This document shows positions 12,001 through 27,000 of a stretch of 64,000 bases of DNA, in pieces. Within the stretch, counting starts at the first letter, position 1; each line of letters starts with the position of its first letter. The stretch is from Owenia fusiformis (Eukaryota > Annelida > Polychaeta > Sabellida > Oweniidae). The position numbers and the translations under genes are program-made. The stretch lies in NCBI GenBank assembly GCA_903813345.2, contig CAIIXF020000002.1, positions 2,208,001-2,272,000 on the forward strand, read 5' to 3'. Under the pieces are notes generated by a model. The model did not search any database, had not been told where the DNA came from, and worked only from the letters and a program-made list of their open reading frames with translations.

Positions 12001-15000
12001 TGCGGGTGCCATTGGAGTTATCGTGCTGGGTAAGTTCAAGACAAAGTCGTCATTAAAAGCTTGTTTCGTTCATTCTGTTTTCTTGGTTTTCTCGAAAAAT
12101 TTAAAACGATGTTTCAATGTGCAGTTATAAAAATGAATTAAGATGGCATAAACCATGCATAAACCATGCGCAAATAAGCGTAAAATCTGATTCATTGAGT
12201 TTTAATTTGATTATATTCCTTTCATTTGATGGCCATGAAAATGAGCCGTACTTCGAAAGTCCATGGTACGGAATTTCTAGGAAATACATAGTTCACATAT
12301 GGGGACGAACCCCCGCCCTCCACCTCCCGTCGACTTGGTGACGTGTACATTTTTTCGGGGGTACGACCAGGTATCGAATTCTGGTCGCCTTCAATTTGAA
12401 AATTAAGTATAACATTTATTTACATAATGACAATCGAAATTTATTTTTAATCGAACTTAAATTACGAAGGTGTTAAATTCGAATCTTTTATCCATGAATC
12501 GAACTTTTGAGCAATATTGCAAACCCACTAAATGTCACCACCAATCCCTACCTCCTCCCACCTCCTCCCTACCTCCTGCCTGCCATGTACCTCCCTCCTC
12601 CCGCTTCCTCCCACCTTTTCCCTACCTCTTCCTTACCACCTTCCGACCTCCTCCCACTGTCTTCCTACCTCCTCCCACCTCCTCCCTACCTCCGGCCTGC
12701 CATGTACCTCCCTCCTCCCGCTTCCTCCCACATCTTCCCTACCTCTTCCCTACCTCTTCCTTACCACCTTCCGACCTCCTTCCACTGTCTTCCTACCTCC
12801 TCCCACCGTCTTCCTACCTCCTCCCACCTCCTCCCTACCTCCGGCCTGCCATGTACCTCCCTCCTCCCGCTTCATCCCACCTCTTCCTTACCACCTTCCG
12901 ACCTCCTCCCACTGTCTTCCTACCTCCTCCCACCGTCTTCCTACCTCCTCCCACCTCCACCCTACCTCCTCCCTACCTCCTCCCTGTCTCCTCCTTACCT
13001 CCTCCCACCTTCTCCCTACCTCCTCCCAATATCTCCATGAGAGTTTTGATATGAATGATTTTCTACGGAGCGTTTTTCTCGCGAAGCCATTATGTATTGT
13101 TAAAATAAATTCACTGAGTAATGAAGCTGTAAAACTAAAACGAACAAAAACTAAAACGCATTTATTTGTGCGATGCAGCGAATTAAAACTGAAAATCTGC
13201 TCGTAGTTTATCAATTTCAAAATTTGTTCGACCTGTTAGATATTACTCTGGTGTGGTCATGACCGTTTTATCTATATCACAAATACGATCGCTTGAATAC
13301 ACATGGCGAAGTAGCTCAGTGCAGAATGCTTGCTCTCCGCCACGGCAGCCAGTTTTCGAATCCCGGCAAAGGAACGCTGGTGGCGAACGTATCATACTAA
13401 ATCAATTATTCTTAAAACCAATTAGCAAATCTTTAAATACCCTATTTGAGCTCTGATAAGAATTACCCAGTCTTTACATGATTTAGTATAGAAAATGACC
13501 CACATTGGGCAGGCGAAATATTTATAGTAGCAAAACGTTTTATCACTCCAACTTTTACATAATACTTTGTTACGTAACACATGATCCTAGCTTGAGAACG
13601 AACATTATTTTGAATGCTATGTTTAGTTAGCATCATGTATCAAGTGCCGCCCTAAACAAAAGTTATTTAAGGTTAAGTTTAAATCTAGTTGATTTATTTG
13701 TACTTATCTCATAATGTTTAAACTGCTTCTTTATTCGGTACATCAAATAGTCCATACATATTACCAAATAAAACAAAAAAATTACCAAACCGTTGCCCAA
13801 TCTATCGAATGTTTTCTTTTATTGAATATAATAATCTATAAAATGTATATTCGCTAAATAATTACACTACACTTGTTCTTTGTGTTGGAATTTACATTTG
13901 ATATTTATGCATGTATTTGTGCGATGCGGCGAATCAATTTGTTTTTAACGCACTTCTAGCTCAATTAATTATTTGTACATTCGGTATTTAGATTATTTAT
14001 ATTAAGTTTAAATAATTTAAATTCGATAAATTTCGTTAGTTTTCGATGCTTTACGAGTCTTTCAGTCACGTGATATATTTGAACGATGTAGAATAGCCGA
14101 GCGGTCATTTTGCAAAACTCGAGGTCACGTGGCAAAATTCGAAAAACAACGAAAGTTATCGAATATTCGGTAAATAGCAAATTAGCTTTCGGTAAAATAG
14201 ATTAACTATGTTATAGAAAAACAAATTTCGGAAGTGTTCAAATAGAAATCACTATTGTGCATATAATGTGTTACTCTAAGTAATACCATAACAATTTACA
14301 ATGATAGCAATTAGCGAATAAAATATTATGTAATTTAATGCACATAGTATTAAGTGATTTAATCCATTGGCTATTTTAAGAAATTAATTAGCTGTAAGAA
14401 ATATACGAGGGGTGATCAATAAATGGACGCTTTTTTACACAGATACTTTTTATTGACCAATCCCTTTGATTTTCTTATCAGTGATACATCATTCAATTAT
14501 CTATCAATTTTGAAGATTTGAAGACAAAATATATAAGACATGTTGATATATCCTTATTTCCGTGAAGGAGGTACAGGTACCCCGGGACCGACATTTACGT
14601 CACATATTCAGTTTTTAGCCAGTTCGGTAAATTTGAGTTAGATTTGAAATTTTTATATGTAAGAAGTGTTGTATTGTTTTAATTTTTTTGCTGACTTGTT
14701 ACACATAAACAGAAAGTATTGTAATATCAGAGTGTTGTATGGAAGGGGTTTGCAGGTCAATTTGAGAACGCATTTCGGAAGAAAGGGGTGAGGAGAGAAG
14801 GGAACACCCTACTCCATATGGACAATGCACCTGCCCACAGATCTCAATGTTCAGAAAACAATATCCCTTGACCTCAAAATTGAGCCCTTGGCTAATGCAC
14901 CATATTGTCCACATCTGCTCACATGTGACTTGTTTATTTCTATACTACTTGTTTCTATAGAGAAAGGACGCAGGTTTATTAACATTGATTAAATAAAACA

Positions 15001-18000
15001 ACCCATGCAACTGTATCTTGATACCATGTCAGAGAATGGATTCAGCCTTGTCAATCTCTAGTTAAGAGGATGAGGAATTGTGTACATGTAGCGCTTGGTG
15101 GAACCTATTTAGAGGGCCCTGTTGAATGAATGTGGCATGAATACCACATAGTGATGATAAAATATTCAAAATCAACTATGGCATAACAAAATGGGGTAAT
15201 TCATGACCATAATGGTTTGTTTTGCTCAGCCTGCATTAAACTGCAGCATGTTAAACAAGCTAAAATAGCTTCAGAATATGTGACGTAAATGTCGGCCCCG
15301 GGGTACCCGTACCTCCTTCATGGAAATGAGGATATATCAACATGTATTATATATTTTGTCTCCAAATCTTCAGAGTTGATAGATAATTGAATGATGTATC
15401 ACTGGTAAGAAAATCGAAGGGATTGGTCTATAAAAAGCATCTGTGTAAAAAGCGTCCATTACTTATTGATCACTCCTCGTATAAACGTTTTACCGAATGG
15501 AAATTGATTAAACGAATATAAATATTCTATATATAGAATGTATTTGAATTTCATGAATAAAGAAGCAAAAATAATTCCATATTATAATCTACTGATAGAA
15601 ATAAATTTGTTATTTAACTATTCTGAATTTGCTATTTATAATTAATCGTTCAGGTTTCTGGCAGCTATCATCGACTCAGATCCCCCTCCAGCTGCCCCCT
15701 ATCTCTCTCTGTTTATTTTTCCAACCACCAAAACAATTTGATATTTAGAGGTTATGTCACTATCGTGGCATATATGCCCGAGGTCTCAGTGATGTATGGC
15801 CCGACCTTGGGAGGGACATTGATCTCTGAGAACCGAGGGCATATGTGCCACGATAGTGACATAAACGATTTATAACATACCTATGATGATGTAGACTGGT
15901 CAGAGAGTACCGTTTTCTTATAGAATTGACGAACAAATGGTTTCAAAATGATTGAAATGAGTTTAGAAAAATTGCTTGCGCAGTTTTATCTTCAATTGAT
16001 TGGTTATGACGTCAGCGCCTTGACCAATCAGAAAGTTAGCGGGCGCGGGCTTTTCAAAAGTTATATTGGCCCGCTGTCTTGTGTACACTTTGCACTATAC
16101 ATCATCATAGGTATGTTATAATTTCTACTATTCCCTGTTTATTATTGTTAGATAATATAAATACAAGACAAGGGGACGTCTATACGATGGCAAATGACGC
16201 TTGTCTCTCCGAATCTGACGTCACGATTCCTGCAGTATCTCTATCGCTCAACGATGCGGCAACTTTGAGCAACCATATGGTAGCGAATCCCGATCTTAGG
16301 GGCAGAATTGCATCGAGAGGTCAGTGTAGAGATATTACAGTTCCAATGAGCATCTTAATGTGACATTTTGTGCTTTAGCGCGAACAGATTCCTATCTTAG
16401 TCTCTCAAAGGAAGTCGGGTTATTACCTAAAAATTAATTCCTTAAATATTTTTTAGGCAATGCCGTAGGTGCGAGCTGCTCGTCATCTACAAGTTGTAGG
16501 GGATACCGTGTTGCAGTTGATTGTTCATCTGATGTATGTACCTGTAATGAACCATGGTTTGTCCCAGAAGGAAGTGGCTGTAAAAGAGGTAGGCACATAG
16601 TTTGATTAATCATACTTTTTAATATAATGTCGATATTCTTATTTGGAAAACTGCATAGATATTGGTATACTTTGCATTTTAGATATGTCAATTTCCTTGG
16701 CTTCGTTTTGGAATTTACGCCGTTGTTTGGTTGCTCCGATAGGCTCGACATGCCTTCCTGCAAATGAGAGATGTGTCGGATTCCCCAATTCCCAATGCAT
16801 TAACGGAGTGTGTAAATCCGGTAACTACATAATATACTCTCTAGTATTAGTATATATAGACTGAACTATCAATGTTCGATTAAGATGGATTGCTAAAGTT
16901 ATAAAAGACAACATTTCTAAATATGTTTTCCTGATTTGAAATACATGCTACATCGAAATTGGCCAACTTTTACGTGAATAGGCTGAAGCAATAGAGAGTT
17001 TGAGCTTGCGTTGATTTTCACTACGTAACCGTGAACGGAAGGTAAATGAATCAGTGAAGGAATGTGTCTAGCGCGCATAGTTAACTGTAATTTTGCGCTA
17101 AAGTCTACTTCACATACCCATTCAGCTTCAGAGTGCCGTGTTTAAATAGAATGCGAAATTTGAAATTAGTGTCAACGGGGATCATCATACGTGTTTCTTT
17201 TTGAATACTATCCTAGCGATTTTGTACAGTATGATGCTTTCTGAGAATATGATGTACGTCATGCATGTTTTAGCTCCAAATATCTTACAAAACGAGCTTA
17301 ATTCACATCATGATGTTCCAAAAGTAACAGGTCTGGTGCTTGCATTTTGTAAATTCTGCACCAAGTGTCTTCCGTTTTTAAAAAAATTATACTTTGTAGC
17401 ATTGCAACGAAAATTCTAAAGTTTTAGAAAATATGATACAATGCGGGTAGAGTTATTGTTACTATATTAACATGACATCACAATACCCGGGGCAACTTTT
17501 TTATGAAAATGTTATATCTAACATTTTTATATAACTGAAGAAAGCATCAAATTCACCTATTACAATACAACGTTTCTTGTTTTGTTTTTTTGTTGCTTTG
17601 TCGTAATGGTACCTGCTATAAAACTCAAGTTAAAGTAAGATTTCATAGTTATATTTTATTTATTTAATTTCCTGAACTATCACTATGTAGTGGTGGCTTT
17701 AAGTTGCTAGGCGCAGGATATGATATACGTCACATAAAATAGATCATCTTAGGTTTAAACATGTTTATTGTGATCACAAACACAGACAGCCAGACATAGA
17801 CACAGAGAGACAGCCTGTAAAAGTACAAATTACTACATTTTGGGTATGGATAAAATTACCAATGCAGAAATAGAATACGTAACATATCATCCCTGAATCA
17901 ACACACAATTACATAAAAATGGTAATAAATAGCTTTGATATTTGGCATTGAACATTGTACATATGCGCATTTCAAACAACAATGTGCATTCCAATGACCA

Positions 18001-21000
18001 TCTACATTATGTAGAGTAAGCTAAAAAATATATACCATTATAGATTACATAAATGACCAAATGTATCCTGTGAATACAACAGAAGCAATTACGCTTATAT
18101 GAGCAAATGAGAAAAACGATATAAATGCAATCTTCACAGTGAAATGCATATTCTCTAAAATATATGTGCTTACCTTATGGGCTAACTGTATAAAGCTGTG
18201 GTTGATTGGATTTTGTATGTATCTGCTATAACAGTGTTGCCTTGAATAAAGTAATACCCAAAATGTAAATGTCTGTTTACAAAATATAGATTTTGTTCAC
18301 AAAGTTGACAAGTTTCTAAAATTACAATTTTAAGTTCATATTTCTAAAACATCTAATAATTTATATGTACAGTAGTTGAACCTTATAATATCTTCTCAAT
18401 GAATATGAATGTGATTAATCTCTAGGGCTATTATATCTATTAGAAATATTACAAAATATGGGATAATTTCTTACCAAGTCTTTCTTCATTATGTGTTTAT
18501 CCAATCAACAAATCTGTTTGGTTGAAAAATAAAAAGGTCGGAAAAAAGTATGCCAAATTATTAGGGAGCATACATTATTACATAATAATTAATGGGAGCA
18601 ATTGGCAAAAAAGGTACGCCAAATTATTAGGGAGCATACAATATTGCAAAGTTAATGAGAGCAATTGATGCTTGAAAATGAACAGTTAAATACCCTATTT
18701 ACAACTCTGTATACCAGTCTGCACAATTCGAGGTTGAGTCTTTGAAAATACCCATATTTAAGCCAGTCGTCCAACTTGATAACGCCCCTGCACGCAAGTC
18801 AGCATTAAAGACCACTGCAGCTATAGAGAAATAAGGTATTGAGGTGTAAAACCATGCACCATACATTTTTGGTCATGCAATATCTAATTTGTCTGAGAAA
18901 ACCAGCTTTAAAACGTTCAATGGCATGTAACATGCTCCTGTGTAGTCTAAGCAAACACTGAAGTTGAGCGGTTATTAAGAGGGTTACGATAAGCGTTCCG
19001 TATAAAAATAAAATGGCGGCTCCAGGCTAGTCTACTGGATCAGTTTATTTCTGGAAATTAGATAAGTTTTATAAATTCCAGTTTAGTGTAATCGTCTGGA
19101 AGATAAAATAATTGGTTTACAATGATTCTGTAAACATAGGGAGAATGATGCATGTACACCACCCAATATAAATCCTTGAACTAATCCAAACTGCCTTGTT
19201 TTATAGTAGCCTAGACAAAATTGTTGAAGGGTCACTTTTTCTTTAATAACTTTTTTAATTTTCAGCATCATCAAAATCTGATTACATATTTAAAATCTGG
19301 AGTGAAATGCTGACACACAAATAAAAGATTAACGGAACATCTTTTGATTTATTGGTATTATAGGCATTCATAGTATGAGTGACGCAAAAACATAATTCAC
19401 CATTTTGTCTCATATTTGTTCAAATATGGTGGCATGTTTTGTGGATTTAAATGTTCGAGTTGAAAGTTAATATTTAAGAAATGTCATAGGCCTACGAAGT
19501 CATGTAGACTGCTGCTTTGGTATGAGGTAAAAACTGCATTTTAAACCTTTCATTTTGAGTTGATGTGTATGTATACCAGTAATAAAAAGGCTCGTACATT
19601 GTATGTACAGTATATTGGTAAGGTCGCAGGACTCAAACCGGTGCAACTATAGGGTCATTCTGCAAGAGTCTTTCCCAGTCACACGCCTCGTAACCCATCC
19701 TTGGCATGCATTTGAATTGTTGTTTGGAGTTCCTGATAGGATTGAGGACCTACTCTGAACCACCATTTAATTCGAAAACGATATACATTTGTTAATGGGC
19801 GATTGATACGTATACGTTGTCATTTCGATGTTCAGTTCAGTTCAGTTAAGTATCTTTATTTTTTCCACATAAGTTAGGATTTAAACATTATCCATGGTCA
19901 GAGCAATACCAGGTATACAGGGTGTCTCAAAAAATGTTCCCAAAACTCTATCAAGAGCACAGATAAACCAATCAATATTTTCAGATATTTTTGCATGGTC
20001 ATGTAGCCAAAAACATGAAAGTTTTCTCCCAAATATACCATTTTTATTTCAGTCTTGTCTTTTTGATGCTTAACTATTTACCTTTTACACCACATAATCG
20101 ATGTAACCTCGTATTTCGATGAAAGTCTGTACCCTTACTGCTACATTGTTCATCACATTTGATAATACTTCCAGTGAAATGTTTTGGATTTCTCTTTGGA
20201 TGTTGCCTTTAAGTTGTTCTAGGTCTTTTTGCTTGGAATAAGCATTAAAGCACTCCTTCAAATAGCCACAGAGAATGATGTTTGAGGAAGACGATGGCAG
20301 AACAAACACAGATAATCAGGTCAATTATCGGCAAATGATCCAGAGTTAGGCAGGTTGGCCTGGAGACCAACTGATATCCAAATGAAAACAAAGTGGTCTC
20401 AAATTGATACACACAGCAAAGGCTACATTAGAATCCCAACCAATGCAGTTTCTTGAACCTGAATTAAGAACTGTGTATAGGGGAAAAAACTTTCATCTTT
20501 TATCTACAAGATCATGCAAAAAGTGTCTGAAAATATTGATTAGTTTGTCTTTGCTGTTGATATACTTTTGAGTACATTTTTAGACACCCTATATAATAGC
20601 AAGTGATAAATCACATATTTGGAAAGGAATGATATCAGTGATGATATTGGAATGAGGTTTGATATCGATATCATCCCGCTTATTCTGATACCATCCAGTT
20701 CAGGGAAAACGTTTTAGACTTCGTTTCATTATTTTCACATTCACATCATTTATCAGTTAAATTACTAATATCCAACGACATGTTTATGTTTTGACAGTAA
20801 TAATATGAAATTCAAGTAACGTCAATGTTTCCAAAATTAATCTTTATTGTTTTTTTCATCAAACAGATGACTTTTGAGGTAGATATATATAAGTTATTTA
20901 CTGGGATGGATTGAATATGGGTTTTATTCCGAGGGACAATATGATATTGACCGAAGGGTAATATGATATTGACCGAGGGAGCACAGCTACATGCATTGCT

Positions 21001-24000
21001 ATGAAACAGCTACATGCATTTATAAATGGGCGATTGATATGTATACGTACATACATACATGGAGTTTAAGTGTTATATACAAGCTTAAACTCTCTAGTGT
21101 CAAATTCGATCTAAATTATATTGACTAATGGCTGATGTCTGACTCATTTTTCTCCGATTTATATCGGCCGGCGCCCAGCCGATTGAGCATTTTGTCCTGT
21201 TATATTTATTTCCTTGTTTCATTTAGGAGTATGCTACAATATCAATTGTGACTTCGTTTGGACTTGCAAGCAAACGTTTCCTACAGTATCACCCGTTTGT
21301 CTCTCAACCAGGGATGCAAGTGGATGTTGCGAGGGCTGTGCGGAGGGTGAGTAATAGCAAAACTCAAAATACGTTTTCTGAAATATTCAGCTATAAATAG
21401 TATCCCGGATAGAATTGTCCAAGGGTCACTTTTTCTTGAATAACTTTTTTAATTTTCAGTATTATCAAAATCTGATTATATATTTGAAACTAGAGTAAAA
21501 TTCTGACATACAAAAAAATATTAAGGAACAACTCTAAATGTATTAATATTATAGGCGTTCATATAATGAGTGACGCAAATACCTTTCACACCATTTTGTC
21601 TCACATTTGTTCAAATATGGCAGCATGTATTGTGAATTTGAATGATCAGTTGAAAGTTGATATTTAAACATATGAAGTCATGTAGACTGCTGTTTTTGGT
21701 ATAAGGTAATGATTACATTCAAAATCTCTTTTGAAAAAGTTCAAACATTTTGTATGTACAGTATGGTATGGTTGACTGTCTTTTGCTTTCCATTGTTACC
21801 CGTATTGGATTAGCAGCTTTAGTTTGTTTAACCCATGGAACTATACGGCCATACTGCTACTATAATGTGGGGAGCCACTTTTTCATATAACTCTCAAAAT
21901 ATTCAAAGTCAACAAATATGAGGCAAAATGGTGAATTATTTTTTGCGTCATTCAAACAAGGGCGAACGTAATACCCGGATCGTTCGCAAATTGGCGTTCG
22001 GTTTTTTACCGCATCTGATTTGAATTAGCCAATAAATGATCTTATACACCATTGTCTAATGAAGACCAAACAAAGCCCCGGATGTCGTGTCGTTTCTCGT
22101 TTCGTTTGGTACACAACTATGCCCCGGGTATTAAATAAGCCCTTGATTCAAACTTACACGTCGCACGAAACTGGGGACAATTAGCGTAACATTATGGCGT
22201 CAAAAAACCAAACCAAAACAATGAGCAGTATAGGGCGCAAACAGCCTTACAACGTCAAAAACGACAAGCGTCACATTTTTTCCAAGTTTAGTCATCGTAA
22301 AAATAAAATACTTTAACCTTATCTAATCATGACAAAATTCACAGGGAAGCAAGATCTCGAGAAAAATATATCGAAAATGTTTTTGAATTTTGAAAAACGG
22401 TCAAGAAATCCACTTGGGGCGTTAGTAAAAACAAATATGTATGGAATCTGGGGTAAAAATAGATGCGTCACAATTTTTCAAGTCTCGAAAACATACTGGT
22501 TATGGTTTTGTAAATTTCGCCATGTCAATATTGTGCAGTTAATTTCATTTTCGAATGAGACCTAAATTAGAAGGTTAAATGAAGGTAAACTTATTGTTCG
22601 TCCCATTCGCATTCCAAACTTTACAGAATTTTGAAAATTTTAAAAGCGTCGTATGTAAGATAATTTGAATTGTAGCCGTTAAGCAATGGTGATGTCATAA
22701 ATGTACATGTTCCATTGAATAAATTGTGAAATTATCCCAATTTCAACGAGCCCTGTAAGCGTAAAATGTTACGTCTTGCAGTGTTTTTGACGATTTCGGG
22801 GTATATTTAACTTTGAAACTATGTTGGATCCCATCAAATTAATGAAATGACTGACATGCGAATATAAGATACTTCAAAATGATATAAAACACATAGTTAG
22901 CTTTTTTAAATAAGGCTGGGATTAACGCACAAAGCTGAGATCAGCCTGTTTTTCCAAATTGTCCCCAGGTCCGTGCACGTCATAACTTTAAACACCTATA
23001 ATATGATACATTAAAGTGCGTTCCTTAAATAATTTTTGTGGATGTCAGAATTTTACTCTAGAATGCACGATGCATTGTAATTTTGACCTAACCCGACAAT
23101 CGGGTAGGCCATTCTAAAAAAATGTCAGACAACTCCAAATCGACCTACAATTTGCAGATCGGCTGACGTATAAGTCGATCCCTGGATTCATTAATTGTAA
23201 AAAAATATAAAATAGTTTGCATTTTATTTTGAATTATTTTAAATCATTTTTGTCTTATATCTGTAGGTCTTATTGATGCCAGTGACAGTTTTGTTGCCAC
23301 ATATAATGACGCGAGAACTATTCTAGATAGAATTGCAACATTTACTCCTACTGAACAAGGACTTATCAACAGCTTGTTTGTTGGTCCTCTTAATTCTACC
23401 AAAGATGCATTTTTACTCTCAAACATGGTGGCATTATTTGACATGCTATTCGATGATGGTTTAGACCCTTGTACATTTGGAAAGGGTGTTGCAACCGGGG
23501 TATGGAATATTCATGATACTGCCGTGTCATTGTTGGCCTTGCTAGATGATCCCACACACCCTCCATTGAATGATCCGGAAGATCGAAAAAGAATCGATGA
23601 ATATCGAAAGAAAATGTTGTGGATCAAAAATTGCATGCTTCCAAAATGTAGGAAATCTTCTATCTAATATTTACCTCTGCAATTTTTTTGTTTTGCCAAA
23701 TACCCTTTTTATTTTAGGCTCCATGTCAATCGACAGTCCATTGCATGGTTCCTTAAAAATATATTTCGAAGTCGGTTCAAATATAAAGTATTCAAATGTA
23801 CAGGTTACATACAGACCAAAATCACCTGAATATATTTTCTTCATATTTAGCCCCTAGCAAACACAACAAACTATCACTGTCTCATGTATGCTTATCACTG
23901 TATAGTATGGAAATTCATATTATAACCATTTCACAACTTAACCTGAACCTTAAATATCGATCTCGACTTCCCAAACTGTTACCATGAAATGATAGGTTTA

Positions 24001-27000
24001 TTGTGCATAGCATATGCTAATATTTCAATTTATTAAATAGTTCTTGAGCGCAAAGGCTTAAAGTGCTTCAAAGACGATGACTGCAGTGGCGGTGTCTGTA
24101 AGGATGATTGCTCAGCTTGTGTACAGTGTAGAACTAATAATGACTGCACCGACCCGATTAAGCCAAACTGTATAAACAACGGAGCGGGTATAATGGTCTG
24201 TGGGGACCCTCATATCTCTCAGACTATCCCGGGTGCGGATCACAGACGACTTTGCTATGACTTTGTTGGGAAACCTGGATCAGAGTACCTCTTCCTTAGG
24301 GATCATGAGATTGGTAGGAATACTATATTTTAGACAGATACGGATAATGCATTTTCATCATATCGATCACTATGCTGGTAAGAACAATATGCGTCCCAAT
24401 TATTAAAAAAATAAATAAAGTACATAGCCACTGTGAGATAATGAACATTTCAGAAAGTGATACTGCCAAAGAACTTTCAAATGATAAAAATAATTTTCCA
24501 TTAAGATTTTGACATAAATACACGCACTGTATAAAATAACGAATATTGCTTGCAAATAACGAGCAATTCTAGTGGTTATTTGCTTCAAATTGCATGTTAT
24601 AACCAGTAATCATCACTGACAGAACGCAGACAATAACTGCATATATGGAACACACATATATGCAGCTGCATATAACAAACATCCACGGAGAATACTGACT
24701 GCATATACGGGTACTGTCACTGAGTATGTTTGCTTATATTCAGACATACTTTGCATATTTGCTGTTTACTTGTGATTATATGCAGCGCTGAAACTGCATA
24801 TACCTGCTTAATTGGGATAGACAAATATAAGCAGTTGAGTATACTAGATATATATAGAAATTGAAACTAGTTATATTTGCATATGATATGCATATATGCC
24901 ACTTTTCATGAGTATTCCTGCATATTTTGATATAAGTAACATGCAGCATGTGAGTATATTGAGACATGCACAAGAATATAAACTAACTACATTAGCATAA
25001 TATGGAGTCAAGATCGGTATATTTAACATATTCTTGCTTATTTAGGAGGACTGGTAGACGCTGTTTTGTGAATTGGGCATAAACATCTGTTAATTTAAAT
25101 TCCTATTTATGAGTATTTGAGTGTTGTAGCTATAGGTTTGGTTTACTGTACTTGTTTTTTGGGGTAAGAGATTTGAAAAAATTGCACATAAACAGCTTTT
25201 ACGTTTTTCATAATTTATTTTAAATTTCTTTAGATTTCTATGTACAGAGTAGGCCAATGAGACGACCTCTACAAGTAATAACTTCAAATAGATTATACAT
25301 GTCATGATATACATGTAGGGAAAAAATCATTGTTACAACTTATTAGCCCCGTGAAATAATATCGCTTGAAGATGGGAATGTTTTGATCCACCTTTCATAT
25401 CGCTTGATACATATATAGACATATTTACATTGCACTGTAATTATGTTTCTTCCTTTAAATGATACATAATTATTGTAGTCAAAAATATGAATGCCTATTT
25501 CAAATCATAGAAAATTATATTTTCTCTCGAGTGATAAGCCTAATAATGATTTTACTTTTAAATGGATTTACTCATTATGTTTTGGCCAAACCTGTATACT
25601 GCTAAATGAATATATTTACATTGCATTGTACATGATGTAACATTATATTTCTATCTTTAAAATGGTGCGACCTAATGCTCCAAATCAATGTATGCATATT
25701 GCTCAATCTTGAAAACTGTGTTTTTTTGTAGCAAGATATGGCCTGTCTTCCAGTAGCAAATTCTCGTACGATATCGAATTCTGCTTTCTCCATTCAAACT
25801 CCTTTCTCCTTCATCCTAGTGTCTTCTACACGTTTCTCAATATCTATGTAAATTCGGCTATCACAGGATTTCTATTTTGCGGGAAATTTGACACTGCACA
25901 CAAAGCCACTGCTCTGAAGACACTCCTCTGAAGATACAAAGACACTGCTGTGTATTTTATTCAATGATACAAAGACATTAGTTTATAGCATACTGTTCAG
26001 CCATACAGTATCATGGACCTTCCAAGACAATCAATTTATTAAATTATCAAGATCAATGCCAAATCTTATGTTTACAACAATTTGCCAGGTGTCTTTATTG
26101 TGTTTTTTTTCATTATCAAACTCAATCATCTATCCATTAAGGGAAATAAAAAGCAAGCTAAAGTTTCACTTACGAGAGGCTTCGTCGTGTTCCTGGGTCT
26201 GGCGTGGAGCAAATGGCTGACTGGCTAAATTGCGCCATGGGCTTCTAATCAAAAGCCTATGATTGCGCCAATGTGTAGACATTCTCACAGTATGGCTTTA
26301 TGATTATTTACTAATCAACAGACATTGGTCATTTGGCAAGCTTAATGTTTCCCTGTCAACCACCTGTGTGCGTGTCACATACGATTATTACTTGCGCATC
26401 ATAGCTCGGAGACATGCAGCTGCTATTGAACAGTCATAATGCTGTTTTGATGAACCCATGATTTGACATCTCTAATAAGTAATCTAAACATAAACAATTA
26501 CTAATTACCTGACACAATTGCACATAGTGGCCGGATGTTTGGAGAAGCACCTTGATAGTTGAAACCAGGAATTGTTTTGAATGGTATTTGTGATTTGTAA
26601 ATAATTACCTTTTCATTCTTAGCATTCAAAATACAAACTAATAATTCATTTTATAATGTATTCAGTTTTAATTTCAAATAATAAGCTTATTCATAGTAAA
26701 TCTGAATGACATTCTGATGATTTAAGAATTGTATTAATCTTGCGTCAAGATCCTTGACCCCCTCCCGACATAATACATGTATACCTTTAATAATCTGCAA
26801 TCAAGAGATTGATAGACATAATCTAATCAGATAAATGGCTTATCTAGTTGTAAACAATTTGTTCGAACCCTTATTCTATATTTGTGTAGGCCTTGGTGTA
26901 TATTATCTATATGGGGATTCAGCAAGGGATTATTGGGTCAAATGTATTTTCCTCGCTAATGCCTGGGTGACATTTGCCGCGATTCATCGGCCGCCGATTG

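Larger units (their letters stand above)
2060..17690 (+). repeat. Segmental duplication, copy A (15.6 kb)
   Basis: Collinear with about 47945-63530 in the same orientation. The match begins at 'ttgtaaacgt' (A about 2067, B about 47949) and fades after 'actatgtag' (A about 17690, B about 63520). Exons 1-7 of the PA/ITIH-like gene, the minisatellites, a tRNA-like SINE and a mariner relic are shared. Large indels mark insertions after duplication. Confidence 0.9.

Noticed and set aside
12470-13206. Long Pro/Leu/Ser-rich frames open in all three plus frames
   Set aside because: They are produced by the C/T-only minisatellite, which cannot encode most stop codons. There is no splice or start context, and the frames overlap one another.
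13303-13376. Functional tRNA gene
   Set aside because: Internal promoter-like boxes are present, but the acceptor stem does not pair and the anticodon arm is irregular, so a SINE head is more likely.
15653-15750. Possible PA-gene exon after 'cgttcag' (GFWQLSSTQIP...), conserved in both copies
   Set aside because: Its frame reaches a stop in copy A, it has no donor, and the PA domain continues perfectly from exon 4 into the exon at 16152. It is probably a conserved intron segment.
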